A stretch of DNA of 64,000 nt, taken from Luteimonas colneyensis. GTDB lineage: Bacteria; Pseudomonadota; Gammaproteobacteria; Xanthomonadales; Xanthomonadaceae. The notes beneath the pieces were generated by a model that worked only from the letters and a program-made list of their open reading frames with translations, did no database searches and was not told where the DNA came from. Below are positions 9,102-18,045 of this stretch, one piece after another. Both the position numbers and the translations under genes were made by a program. The stretch is from NCBI RefSeq assembly GCF_014836665.1, contig NZ_JACSQJ010000007.1, forward strand, positions 1 to 64,000. The letters are read 5' to 3'. Every line of letters begins with the position of its first letter. Positions within the stretch are counted from its first letter, which is position 1.

Positions 9102-10189
9102 GCAAGCGCATCCTGTTCCTCCCTGCCGACCCGGCGGCGCCGGCCACCCTGCTGGACGTGGACGACGGCGGCCGCGTGCTGTCGCGGCGGAGCCTGCGGG
9201 CCGGCGACTCCGCCGCCACCGGCGCCGGGCCCGTGCACGGCGTGCTGGTGGTGCCCGGCGACGCCGTGCGCATCGACACCATGGATCTGCCCGCGCACAG
9301 CGCGGCGCAGGCGCAGGCGGCGGCCGCTGCGCTGCTGGCCGCGCGCCTGGCCCGGCCGGCCGCGCTGCACGTGGCCCTGGATCCGGCCGGCACCTCCACC
9401 CGGCGCACCGCGGCCGCGGTCGACCCCGCCCTGCTCCGCGCCTGGCTCGAACGCGCGACGGCGTCCGGCTTCATACCCGATGCCGCCGTGCCCGAGCAGC
9501 TGTTGCTGCCCGCCCCGGACGACGACGCCCCGGCGAACCTGCTCGACGCCGGCGACCGCTGGCTGGCGCGCGGCCCGGGGCTCGCCTTCGCCGCGGAGCC
9601 GGCGCTGGCGGCGCAGGTGCTCGGCACCCGCCCGGTGTCGCGGATCGAGGGCGGACTCGATGCGCTGGCCGGGCATGCCTTGGCCCCCGAGCTCGACCTG
9701 CTGCAGGGCGAGTTCGCCCCCGCGGCCAAGCGCGCGCGCCCGGCCAACCGGCGGCGCCTCGCCTGGCTGGCGGCGGCGCTGCTCGCGTCGCCGCTGCTGC
9801 TGGTGGCGGCCCAGGCGCTGCGCCTCGAGTTGGCCGCGCGCGCGCTGGAGTCGCGCGCGGCGGCGACCCTGGACGCCGCCCTGCCCGGAAGCGGCGGCGA
9901 CGCGGCCGGGCTGGACCACCGCCTCCAGGCCGCGCGCGCCCCACGCGAGTTCGCGGCGGCGAGCGGCGCGCTGTTCGCCGCCGTAGACGCGCGCCCCGGC
10001 ACGCACCTGGTCGACCTCGAATACGCCCGCGGCGACCGCCTGCGCGCGCGGCTGTTCCATCGCGACGCGGCCGACCTGGAGGCCCTGCGGGGCAGCCTCG
10101 CCGCCGACGGCTGGCGGCTGGTGGAAGGCGGCAGCACGGAGGTGGCCGGCGGCCTGCACACCGGCCTGGCCCTGGAGCCCTCGGCATGA
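9098..10189 (+). CDS. gspL: Type II secretion assembly protein GspL
   Basis: Bitopic inner-membrane protein that recruits GspE and pairs with GspM. From ATG 9098, overlapping the gspK stop, it is 363 residues. It has a cytoplasmic actin-like domain (about 1-215), one membrane helix at about 221-241 (LAWLAAALLASPLLLVAAQ) and a periplasmic ferredoxin-like domain. An in-frame ATG 15 bases upstream exists but would not change the domain picture. Confidence 0.88.
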   Translation: MSKRILFLPADPAAPATLLDVDDGGRVLSRRSLRAGDSAATGAGPVHGVLVVPGDAVRIDTMDLPAHSAAQAQAAAAALLAARLARPAALHVALDPAGTSTRRTAAAVDPALLRAWLERATASGFIPDAAVPEQLLLPAPDDDAPANLLDAGDRWLARGPGLAFAAEPALAAQVLGTRPVSRIEGGLDALAGHALAPELDLLQGEFAPAAKRARPANRRRLAWLAAALLASPLLLVAAQALRLELAARALESRAAATLDAALPGSGGDAAGLDHRLQAARAPREFAAASGALFAAVDARPGTHLVDLEYARGDRLRARLFHRDAADLEALRGSLAADGWRLVEGGSTEVAGGLHTGLALEPSA

Positions 10190-10677
10190 ACGACATGATC
10201 ACCGCACTGCGCCGCTGGTGGCAGGGACGCGAACCGCGCGAGCGCGCGATGCTGGCCACCATGGCCGCGATGCTGGCCGCGTTCGCCTGGTGGTACGGCC
10301 TGCTGTGGCCGCTGCGCGCGCTGCACGAACAGGCCCAAGCCCGGCACGCGCACGCCGTGGCGACGCTCCATGCGGCCGAGGCCGCGGCGGCCACGCTCGG
10401 CAACTCCGCCGCGGCAAACGCGCAGCCGCACGGCGGCGAGGCCCTGCAGCGTTTGCTGCTCGACAGCACGCGCGAGGCGGGGCTGGCACCCAGCCGCCAA
10501 CGCACGGCGCCCGACGGCAGCATCGTGCTGGAGTTCGAGCGGGTCGCGTCGCCGGCGCTGTTCGGCTGGCTGGGCGGGCTGGTGGACACGCACGGCATCG
10601 CACCGGCATCGCTGCGCGTCGAGCGCGCCGACGGCCAGCTGCGCGTCGAGGCCGGCTTCGCCGGAGCCGCACCGTGA
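10186..10677 (+). CDS. gspM: Type II secretion assembly protein GspM
   Basis: Partner of GspL in the inner-membrane platform. The 163-residue protein has a short cytoplasmic N-terminus with EPRERAML, one membrane helix at about 22-42, an Ala-rich coiled region, and a periplasmic domain with FERVASPALFGWLGGL that matches GspM. It overlaps gspL and gspN by four bases each. Confidence 0.87.
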   Translation: MNDMITALRRWWQGREPRERAMLATMAAMLAAFAWWYGLLWPLRALHEQAQARHAHAVATLHAAEAAAATLGNSAAANAQPHGGEALQRLLLDSTREAGLAPSRQRTAPDGSIVLEFERVASPALFGWLGGLVDTHGIAPASLRVERADGQLRVEAGFAGAAP

Positions 10678-11372
10678 GCGGCCGCCGGCTGGCGCTGTGG
10701 TTCGCGGGCGCGTTCGCGCTGGGCCTGCTGCTGGCCGCGCCGCTGCAGCTGGCCACGGCGCGGCTGGCATTGCCACAGGAGCTGTCCGCGGCGGGCGTCG
10801 ACGGCAGCGTGTGGCACGGGCGCCTGCGACAGGCGCGGTGGCGGGACGTCGCGATCGGCGACGTGCGCATGGGCCTCTCGCCGCTGCCGCTGCTGCTCGG
10901 GCGCCGCCAGCTGTGGTTCCACACGCCGCAAGCGGCGCTGGCGCTGCACGCCGGGCGCGTGCGCGGGCTGTCCCGCGCGGACGGCGTGCTGCCGCTGCCG
11001 TCACCGCCGGGCCTGGCCCTGCGCGCCTCGCTGAAGGACGCCCGGCTGCTGTTCGACGACGAGGGCTGCCGCGAGGCCGGCGGGCGCGTCCGGGTGGAAA
11101 TGACGCTGGCGGACGGGGCGCTGCCGCCGCTGCTGCTGGCGGGAACGCCCGCCTGCGAAGGCGGCGCGGGACGGCTCGCGCTGGTGCCCGAGGACGCGAC
11201 GGCTCCGCTGTGGCTGGAAGCCACGCTCACCGTCGAGGCCGATGGCCGCCGCTCGCTGCAGGCCTCCGCGCGCACCGACGACCCCGGGCTGCGCGCCGCG
11301 CTGGTCGCGCACGGCTTCCAGGACGCGCCAGGCGGGCTCAGCCGGGTGGTCGAACTCGGCGCGCGGCGCTGA
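10674..11372 (+). CDS. gspN: Type II secretion protein GspN
   Basis: Accessory inner-membrane protein present in some type II systems. From GTG 10674, overlapping the gspM stop, it is 232 residues. An N-terminal membrane anchor (about 6-25) is followed by a beta-rich periplasmic region with VDGSVWHGRL, the usual GspN motif near the N-terminus. It is the last gene of the operon. The order C-D-E-F-G-H-I-J-K-L-M-N is that of Xanthomonas xcs rather than xps. Confidence 0.85.
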   Translation: MSGRRLALWFAGAFALGLLLAAPLQLATARLALPQELSAAGVDGSVWHGRLRQARWRDVAIGDVRMGLSPLPLLLGRRQLWFHTPQAALALHAGRVRGLSRADGVLPLPSPPGLALRASLKDARLLFDDEGCREAGGRVRVEMTLADGALPPLLLAGTPACEGGAGRLALVPEDATAPLWLEATLTVEADGRRSLQASARTDDPGLRAALVAHGFQDAPGGLSRVVELGARR

Positions 11373-11480
11373 CCCGCCGCCATCCGTTCAGCTGTCGGGG
11401 AAACGCACTGTCCCCGGGAGCGACCGTCCCCGCGCGATAGACTTCGCGGTCCCCCCGTATGACAGCCCCGCGACGATCCC

Positions 11481-12626
11481 ATGAAATCCCTGTTGCCGCC
11501 GATCGCCCTGCTCGCCGCCGCGTGCCTGTTCCCCGCCCGAGCCGAGGTGCCGCTGGGCACGGTGGCCGGCTCCGAGGTGTCCTTCGAGGGCATGTTCCAG
11601 GTCGACGGCTACTGGTTCGACAATGACGTCCTCGACCTGGACGCCCGCGCCGACGGCCGCGACCGCGCCACCGGCATCCGCCGCTTCGAGCTGGCGCTGA
11701 AGGGCAAGGGCCCCGGTGGCCTCGGCTGGGCGCTTGGCTACGACGTCCACAACGAGACCTACCTCGACAACAACGTGTCCTGGACCTTTGGCGGCGACGG
11801 CGCGACGAAGCACACGCTCCTGTTCGGCCAGTACAAGCAGCCCAACAGCCTCGAGGAGCTGTCCTCGTCGCGCAACAACGACTTCATCGCCAAGGCCGCC
11901 GCCACGTCGACCTTCGCCGTCGGCCGCAGGCTCGGCGCGTCCTGGGGCTACGACGCCGGCAGCCACGGCGCCAGCCTGGGCTGGTTCGGCCGCAACCTGG
12001 ACGACGATGCCGGCGGCGCCGGCTACGGCGCACGCGCCTGGTGGGCCCCGCTGAAGGAGGACGGCCGCGTGCTGCACCTCGGCCTGAGCCACGTCGACCG
12101 CGACACCGACGCCAACGCGCTGCGCCTGCGCGCGCGACCCAACGCCGACATGGCGGCGGTGCGCGTGGTCGACACCGGCGCCTTCGCCGACGTCGACCGC
12201 CTGGCCACCACCGGCGTCGAGGCGATGTGGATCCAGGGCCCGCTGAAGCTGCAGGGCGAGTACTTCCTCGCCAGCGCCGACCGCATCGGCCACCCCGGCT
12301 TCGACGCGACCGGCGGCTACGCCAGCGCGCTGTGGACCCCCGGTGGCGGCACCTGGGGCTACCGCGGCGGCCTGCCGCGCACCAGCGTGGCCGAGGCCGG
12401 CCTGTGGCAGCTCGGCCTGCGCTACGATCAGCTCGACCTCGACGACGGCCCGGTGCGGGGCGGCCGCATGGAGGCCTGGACGGTGGGCGTGAACTGGTAC
12501 TGGCGCAGCAACACCAAGCTGATGCTGAACTACGTCGACGTCGCCAGCAGCCGCACCGATGCCAGCGGCGCCCGCATCCACGACGACCCCTCGATCCTGG
12601 AAGCGCGCGTGCAGCTGCACTGGTAG
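11481..12626 (+). CDS. OprP/OprO-type porin
   Basis: Outer-membrane porin of the phosphate-selective porin O/P family. The 381-residue protein has a signal peptide ending near PARA/E. Its N-terminal strand GLGWALGYDVHNETYLDNN and the segment LLFGQYKQPNSLEELSSS are typical of the family. Alternating beta strands run to a terminal aromatic residue (QLHW). It stands alone 108 bases after gspN. I looked for a Pho box in the gap and did not find the 11-base-phased CTGTC repeats, so phosphate specificity is not supported by regulation here. Confidence 0.82.
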   Translation: MKSLLPPIALLAAACLFPARAEVPLGTVAGSEVSFEGMFQVDGYWFDNDVLDLDARADGRDRATGIRRFELALKGKGPGGLGWALGYDVHNETYLDNNVSWTFGGDGATKHTLLFGQYKQPNSLEELSSSRNNDFIAKAAATSTFAVGRRLGASWGYDAGSHGASLGWFGRNLDDDAGGAGYGARAWWAPLKEDGRVLHLGLSHVDRDTDANALRLRARPNADMAAVRVVDTGAFADVDRLATTGVEAMWIQGPLKLQGEYFLASADRIGHPGFDATGGYASALWTPGGGTWGYRGGLPRTSVAEAGLWQLGLRYDQLDLDDGPVRGGRMEAWTVGVNWYWRSNTKLMLNYVDVASSRTDASGARIHDDPSILEARVQLHW

Positions 12627-12705
12627 GCGCGTCACACGGGCGTCAACAAAACGCCATACGGGCGACACCCCGCGCCGGCAGGCTTCGGTAAAACCGGAGC
12701 CGTCC

Positions 12706-13857
12706 ATGCGCTACGCCATCGTCACCGAGACCTATCCGCCGGAAGTCAACGGCGTCGCGCTGACGGTGCGCGAACTGGAGCGCGGCCTGCGCGAGCGCGG
12801 CCACGAGGTCGAGCTGGTGCGTCCGCGCCAGCATCGCCAGGACCAGGCCGGCCCGGGCGGCATGCTCACCGCCGGCGTGCACCTGCCACTGTACGCGGGC
12901 CTGCGCTTCGGCCTGCCCGCGGCCACGCGACTGCGCCGCGCGTGGCGCCGCCAGCGCCCCGACGCCGTCTACATCGCCACCGAGGGCCCGCTGGGCTGGT
13001 CGGCGATGCGCGCCGCGCGTGCGTTCGGCATCCCCGTCGCCTCCGGCTTCCACACCCGCTTCGACCACTACATGCGCGACTACGGCCTGCCGCTGCTGGA
13101 GCCGCTGGCGCTGGCCTGGATGCGGCGCTTCCACAACCGCTCCGCCGCCACCCTGGTGCCGACCCGCGAACTGCGCACCGGGCTCGAGGGGCTCGGCTTC
13201 CGCCACGTGGTGCACCTGCCGCGCGCGGTCGACACCCGGCGCTTCGACCCGGCGCAGCGCGACGATGCGCTGCGCGCGCGCTGGGGCCTGGGTGCGGACG
13301 ACCTCGCCGTCATCCACGTCGGCCGCATCGCCGCGGAGAAGAACCTCGGGCTGGCGATCCGCGCGTTCCGGGCCCTGCAGGCGCTGCGCCCCGATGCGCG
13401 CTTCGTCTGGGTCGGCGAAGGTCCGGAGCAGGCCGCGATCCGCGAGGCCAACCCGGACTTCATCTACTGCGGGCTGCAGCTCGGCGAAGCGCTTGCCCGG
13501 CACTTCGCCAGCGCCGACCTGTTCCTGTTCCCGAGCCTGTCGGAAACCTTCGGCAACGTGACCATCGAGGCCATGGCCAGCGGCGTGGCCACCGTGGCCT
13601 ACCGCTATGGCGCCGCCGCCGAGCACCTGCGCCACGGCTTCCACGGCGCCGCGATCACGCTGCACGACGAGACCGGCTTCATCGACGCCGCCTGCCGCCT
13701 CTCGCTGGAGGACGCCTCGCGCCGCGGCATGGGCGCGGCGGCGCGGGCGGCGGTGCAGTCGCTGCGTCCGGCCCAGGTCGCCGCCGATTTCGACGCCGTC
13801 CTCGCCGGCATCGCCCACCGCAGGAGCCACGCCGATGTCCACGCTGCCCTCGCATAG
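12706..13857 (+). CDS. GT4-family glycosyltransferase
   Basis: GT-B fold retaining glycosyltransferase of family 4, resembling the MgtA/PimB/SqdX group that glycosylates lipid acceptors. The 383-residue product starts MRYAIVTETYPPEVNGVA, with the N-terminal acceptor domain to about residue 190. The donor domain contains VGRIAAEKNL and the EX7E nucleotide-sugar motif in LSETFGNVTIEAMASG. Its end overlaps the following PAP2 phosphatase gene by 23 bases, so the two are probably co-translated and may act on one lipid-linked product. The acceptor and sugar are unknown. Confidence 0.85.
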   Translation: MRYAIVTETYPPEVNGVALTVRELERGLRERGHEVELVRPRQHRQDQAGPGGMLTAGVHLPLYAGLRFGLPAATRLRRAWRRQRPDAVYIATEGPLGWSAMRAARAFGIPVASGFHTRFDHYMRDYGLPLLEPLALAWMRRFHNRSAATLVPTRELRTGLEGLGFRHVVHLPRAVDTRRFDPAQRDDALRARWGLGADDLAVIHVGRIAAEKNLGLAIRAFRALQALRPDARFVWVGEGPEQAAIREANPDFIYCGLQLGEALARHFASADLFLFPSLSETFGNVTIEAMASGVATVAYRYGAAAEHLRHGFHGAAITLHDETGFIDAACRLSLEDASRRGMGAAARAAVQSLRPAQVAADFDAVLAGIAHRRSHADVHAALA

Positions 13858-14383
13858 CCGCTTCGCCGCCGACCGCCTGCTCTGCCTGCGCACCAACGCC
13901 TGGTGCGCGCGCAACGGGGTGCTGAAGGTCTTCGCCACCGTCAGCCGCCTTGGCGACGGCGTCGCCTGGTACGTGCTGATGGCGGCGATGGTGCTGGTCG
14001 ACGGCATGGACGGCCTGCGCGCCTCGGCGCACATGGCTGCCACCGGCGCCATCGCGCTGCTGCTGTACAAGGCGCTCAAGCGCTGGACCCGGCGCCCGCG
14101 GCCGTTCGCCGCGGACGTGCGCATCCGCGCCTGGATCGCGCCGCTGGACGAGTTCAGCTTCCCCTCGGGCCACACCCTGCACGCGGTCTCCTTCACCATC
14201 GTCGCCCTGGCCCACTATCCGCAGCTGGCCTGGTTGCTGGTGCCGTTCACCGCGATGGTCGCGCTGTCGCGGGTGGTGCTGGGGCTGCACTGGCCCAGCG
14301 ACGTGCTCGCCGCCACCGTGATCGGCACGGTGCTCGGCGGCAGCACGCTGTGGCTGGGCCAGCATCTCCCGGGCCTGTCCTGA
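13835..14383 (+). CDS. PAP2-family phosphatase
   Basis: Membrane phosphatase of the PAP2 (lipid phosphate/undecaprenyl pyrophosphate) superfamily. All three signature blocks are present in the 182-residue protein: KRWTRRPRP (KX6RP), FPSGHTLH (PSGH) and SRVVLGLHWPSD (SRX5HX3D). About five membrane segments are seen. The start ATG 13835 has CAGGAG nine bases upstream and lies inside the glycosyltransferase gene. Lipid phosphate removal next to a lipid glycosyltransferase is plausible but inferred. Confidence 0.88.
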   Translation: MSTLPSHSRFAADRLLCLRTNAWCARNGVLKVFATVSRLGDGVAWYVLMAAMVLVDGMDGLRASAHMAATGAIALLLYKALKRWTRRPRPFAADVRIRAWIAPLDEFSFPSGHTLHAVSFTIVALAHYPQLAWLLVPFTAMVALSRVVLGLHWPSDVLAATVIGTVLGGSTLWLGQHLPGLS

Positions 14384-14395
14384 GCCGCGCCGGCC

Positions 14396-15730
14396 TCAGC
14401 GCCCCATCGCCGGCAGGCCGGCGCCCACGCGGTACCAGTCGACCCGGCGGGTGATCACCATGATCGCCGCCAGCACCACGAACAGCAGGCCGGCGCCCAG
14501 CACCAGGGCATTGTCCTCGGACACCAGCAGGCCGTAGAGCGCGGCGTACAGCGTTGCCAGCATCGCCGCGAAGCCGGCGCCGCGCAGCACGCCGCCGAGC
14601 ACCGCCGACAGGTAGAAGCCGATCAGGCCGATGCAGGCCACCGCCGCGGCGAGATAGGCCAGGCCGAAGGGGATGTGCTCGCCCAGGCTGACCAGCAGCA
14701 GGAAGAAGATCGCGATCGCCATCCCCACCAGCCCGTACTGGATCGGGTGGATCGGCTGCTGCCGGATCAGTTCGAACATGAAGAAGGCGATGAAGGTCAG
14801 CAGCACGAACAGCAGGCCGTACTTGGTGGCACGCTCGGTCTGCAGGTAGGCGTTGACCGGATCGACCAGGGTGACGCCGGCGGCGTCGGGATCCATTCCG
14901 CCATGGCCCGTGTGCACCGGCGATGCGTCGCGGAGATAGCGTGACTGGGCCCCGGTCGCCAGCGAGGCGACCTGCCACTGCGCGTTGAATCCGGCGGCAT
15001 CGATGTCGTGCACCGGCGACAGGCCCTCGAAGCGAGGATGCTGCCACGAGGAGCGCAGGTGCAGCGCGTTGTCCCGCGCCAGCGGCAGCATCGCGAAGGA
15101 CTCGCTGCCACGAAGCTCCAGGTCGAGGCGGCTGGCGAAGGCCATCCGGGCGCCCGCGACCGGCACCTTCAACCGCGCATGCACGCCGGGACCTTCGCGG
15201 TGGCCGATGCCCTGCGCGAGCTCGAGCGCCCGGCCGTCGAGCTGCATCCGTGGCAGCTCGCGCAAGCCACGCACGTCGGCGATGCCGAAGGCCAGCCAGG
15301 GCTCGCCGATGATGCGGTTGGCGCCTTCCGGCGCATCGTCGGGGATGCGCGCGTCGAACTTCGCCTGCACCGTGCCCTGCCACTGGTAGACGCGCACCTC
15401 GTGCAGGCCGCGCCTGCGCACCTCGGGCGCGAGCACGCCGTCCACCCGCAGCGTTTCGGGGAAGAACGTCCAGTGCCGGGTCCGACGCCGCACCGTGGTG
15501 CGCATGACGCCCAGGGCGTCGGCGGCCTGCTCGCGCACCTCTTCGCTGTAGGGCACCACCAGCACCGGCCCCGAGACCAGCTGGCGCCCACCGTAGCTGG
15601 CGGCGATGTTCGCCACCGCTTCGGCGCGCCGCGCCTGCCGTTCCTGGATCACCCCGCCAATCATCGACAGCGGCACCAGGATCGCGATCGTCATCGCCGC
15701 CACCATCAGGATCTTCAGCCACAGACGCAT
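14396..15730 (-). CDS. creD: Inner-membrane protein CreD
   Basis: CreD-family inner-membrane protein, the main target of the CreBC system; in Stenotrophomonas and Pseudomonas it affects envelope integrity and beta-lactam response. The 444-residue protein has one N-terminal membrane helix, a large periplasmic domain (about 40-315, with SGPVLVVPY and FFPETLRVDGVL), then five or six closely packed helices. The end meets the PAP2 gene tail-to-tail with 12 bases between stops. Upstream, between creD and creC, a Cre-tag is present, so creD probably has its own CreB-driven promoter besides read-through from creBC. Confidence 0.93.
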   Translation of the reverse strand: MRLWLKILMVAAMTIAILVPLSMIGGVIQERQARRAEAVANIAASYGGRQLVSGPVLVVPYSEEVREQAADALGVMRTTVRRRTRHWTFFPETLRVDGVLAPEVRRRGLHEVRVYQWQGTVQAKFDARIPDDAPEGANRIIGEPWLAFGIADVRGLRELPRMQLDGRALELAQGIGHREGPGVHARLKVPVAGARMAFASRLDLELRGSESFAMLPLARDNALHLRSSWQHPRFEGLSPVHDIDAAGFNAQWQVASLATGAQSRYLRDASPVHTGHGGMDPDAAGVTLVDPVNAYLQTERATKYGLLFVLLTFIAFFMFELIRQQPIHPIQYGLVGMAIAIFFLLLVSLGEHIPFGLAYLAAAVACIGLIGFYLSAVLGGVLRGAGFAAMLATLYAALYGLLVSEDNALVLGAGLLFVVLAAIMVITRRVDWYRVGAGLPAMGR

Positions 15731-15796
15731 GTCCGCACTCCGTTGGGAAACCGCGGACAGGCTGCGCCGCGCGCATGTGCGCAGCGGGGGGCGACG

Positions 15797-15812
15797 GTGA
15801 AGCAGGGGTGAA
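15797..15812 (-). promoter_or_regulatory. Cre-tag (CreB box) upstream of creD
   Basis: Read on the minus strand this is TTCAC-N6-TTCAC with the exact six-base spacing of the Cre-tag/Blr-tag bound by phosphorylated CreB. On the plus strand it is GTGAA-GCAGGG-GTGAA. It lies 67 bases before the creD start and just after the creC stop, the expected place for a CreB-activated creD promoter. Confidence 0.85.
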
Positions 15813-15823
15813 GCCCGCGAGGC

Positions 15824-17251
15824 TCAGGCGGCGGGCAGTTCGATACCCGCCAGTGCGCCGCCGGCATCACGGTTGCGCAGCCAGGCGCGGCCGCCGTGCA
15901 GCTGCGCGACCTCGGCGACGAAGGTCAGGCCAATGCCGCTGCTGCGGCCGGCATCGTCCGGGCGCGGCAGCGAATAGAAGCGTTCGAAGACCCGGTCGAG
16001 CGCGTAGTCCGGCACGCCGGGCCCCTCGTCGGAGACCTCGATGCCGACCGTATCGCCGCGGTCGCGCAGCGCCACCGCCACCCTGCCGCCGCGCGCCGAG
16101 AACGCGATCGCGTTGTCGACCAGGTTCTCCAGCGCCTGGCGCAGCAGGAAGGCGTCGCCCGCCGGCGCGGGCAGCGGTTCGTCGGCCTCCAGCGCAAGCT
16201 CCACGCCGAACGCGCGCAGCCGCGGCGCGACGGCCTCGGCGACCTCGCGTGCCACCGCGGCCAGGTCCACCGGCACGGGCGCCTCGATGCGCTGGCGATG
16301 CTCGACCGCGGCCAGCGCCAGCAGCCGGTCGATCATCATCGCCATGCGCTCGCTCTGCGCCCCGATATTGGCGGCGAAGCGCCGGCGGTCGGCCTCGGGC
16401 AGCGGCGATTCCAGCAGCTCCGCGGAACCGCGGATCGCCGCCAGCGGTGACTTGAGCTCGTGCGTGAGCGTGTGCACGTAGCGCTCGACGTAGCGGCGGT
16501 CCTCCAGGCGCTCGCGCATGGTCTGCAGCGCGCGCCCCAGGTCGCCGAACTCCCCGGCCGAACGCGGCGGCAGCGCGCGCTCGCCGGCGGTGACCGCGTC
16601 GGCGTAGCGGCGCAGGCCACCAAGCTGCCGCGACAGCCACCAGGCCGCGAACAGCCCCACCACCAGCGCCGTACCCAGCAGCACCAGGCCCCAGCGCAGG
16701 ATCACGCCCTCGCTGCGCGCGATGAAGGGCGCCATCGCGCGGTTGGGCTTGGACACCGTGAGCACGCCGGCGATGCGCGCGCCGTCGCGGATCGGCGCGG
16801 CGACGTACATCACCGAGCTGCTGTCGTCGGCGGGATCCTCCCGCGTGGAGCGGGCGCCGTAGCGGCCGCGCAGGGTCAGGTAGACGTCGTTCCAGCGCGA
16901 ATGGTCGGCACCGACATCGCGGCCGGCGGAGTCGAAGACCACGATGCCGCGCGCGTCGGCCACCGTCACCCGGTAGCTGGACGCGCGCTTCTCGAAGCCC
17001 CAGATGCCGGCGCCGATGTCGCGGCCGGCCAGCGCCCGCACCCGGGTGGCGAAGGGGCCGTCATCCATGCGCCCGGCCAGGAAATCATCGGTGGCGAGCT
17101 CGGCCAGCACGTTGGCGGTGTCCACCAGGGTGTCCTCCATCGCCTGGCGCACGCCCGGCTTCACCTCGCGCAGGAACACCTGGCCCAGCAGCAGCGCCGC
17201 CAGCGCCACGATCAGGAAGTAGCCCAGCAGGATGCGGAGGCCGATGCGCAT
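15824..17251 (-). CDS. creC: Sensor histidine kinase CreC
   Basis: Two-component sensor kinase partnering CreB. The 475-residue protein has a first membrane helix at about 7-24, a periplasmic sensor region with GIWGFEKR (CreC-type) and a second helix at about 184-206. A HAMP-like linker leads to an H-box with His264 in THELKSPLAA, and N, G1 and G2 ATP-binding boxes follow (ENLVDNAI, DEGPGVP, GIGLTFV). It starts three bases after the creB stop, so the two are co-transcribed. Confidence 0.93.
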   Translation of the reverse strand: MRIGLRILLGYFLIVALAALLLGQVFLREVKPGVRQAMEDTLVDTANVLAELATDDFLAGRMDDGPFATRVRALAGRDIGAGIWGFEKRASSYRVTVADARGIVVFDSAGRDVGADHSRWNDVYLTLRGRYGARSTREDPADDSSSVMYVAAPIRDGARIAGVLTVSKPNRAMAPFIARSEGVILRWGLVLLGTALVVGLFAAWWLSRQLGGLRRYADAVTAGERALPPRSAGEFGDLGRALQTMRERLEDRRYVERYVHTLTHELKSPLAAIRGSAELLESPLPEADRRRFAANIGAQSERMAMMIDRLLALAAVEHRQRIEAPVPVDLAAVAREVAEAVAPRLRAFGVELALEADEPLPAPAGDAFLLRQALENLVDNAIAFSARGGRVAVALRDRGDTVGIEVSDEGPGVPDYALDRVFERFYSLPRPDDAGRSSGIGLTFVAEVAQLHGGRAWLRNRDAGGALAGIELPAA

Positions 17252-17254
17252 GGC

Positions 17255-17974
17255 TCAGCCGGCGTCGAGCGAATAGCCGACGCCGCGGTGGGTGCGGATC
17301 GGATCGGCGCCGGGATCGATGCCGCGCAGCTTGGCGCGCAGCGTCTTGACGTGGGTGTCCACGGTGCGCTCGCCGCTGTCCAGCGCGTCGTCCCAGGCGC
17401 GGTCGAGCAGCTGCGCGCGGCTGAGGATCGCGCCCGGCCGGCGCAGCAGCTCGGCCAGCAGCGCGTACTCGTAGCGGGTGAGATCCAGGTCGGCGCCGTC
17501 GAAGCGGATGCGGCGCGCTTCGCGGTCGTGTTCGAAGCGCCCATGCCTGGGCGACGCGTCGCCCTGCCCACCCGCGCCACCGGTCGCTCCGGCCGGATGC
17601 CGGCGCAGGCGCGCACGCACCCGCGCCACCAGCTCCCGCGGCGAGAACGGCTTGGCGACGTAGTCGTCCGCCCCCAGCTCCAGCCCCAGCACGCGGTCGA
17701 TCTCGTCGTTGCGCGCGGTCAGGAACACCACCGGCACCGCGCTGAAAGCGCGCAGCTGGCGGCAGACCTCGAAGCCGCCGACGTCAGGCAGGCCGACGTC
17801 GAGCAGCACCAGGTCCACCCCGCCCTCGCGCACGCGTCCGGCGACGCCGTCGCCCAGCAGCCGGTGCTCGACCAGGAAGCCCTCGGCGCGCAGCGGATAG
17901 GCGATGGTTTCGGCGATCGCGGGGTCGTCCTCGACCAGCAGCACGGTGGGCGGGATGGAAGGGGCTTCAGGCAT
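17255..17974 (-). CDS. creB: Response regulator CreB
   Basis: OmpR/PhoB-type response regulator that binds Cre-tags. The receiver domain has acidic residues Asp16/Asp17, phospho-acceptor Asp59 and Lys108. A Gly/Ala-rich linker leads to a winged-helix DNA-binding domain ending in THRGVGYSLD. Its length of 239 residues is usual. It diverges from rlmJ, and creB-creC-creD run together on the minus strand. The single Cre-tag seen is in front of creD, not creB. Confidence 0.93.
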   Translation of the reverse strand: MPEAPSIPPTVLLVEDDPAIAETIAYPLRAEGFLVEHRLLGDGVAGRVREGGVDLVLLDVGLPDVGGFEVCRQLRAFSAVPVVFLTARNDEIDRVLGLELGADDYVAKPFSPRELVARVRARLRRHPAGATGGAGGQGDASPRHGRFEHDREARRIRFDGADLDLTRYEYALLAELLRRPGAILSRAQLLDRAWDDALDSGERTVDTHVKTLRAKLRGIDPGADPIRTHRGVGYSLDAG

Positions 17975-18045
17975 GCCGCGCAGGATAGCGCCGCCGGCCG
18001 CCGCGCCGGCATCTCCAGCGTGGCCACTGCCGGTATCCTTCCCCG

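Noticed and set aside
11373-11480. Pho box upstream of the OprP-like porin
   Set aside because: Two CTGTC elements occur but 16 bases apart, not the 11-base phase of Pho boxes.
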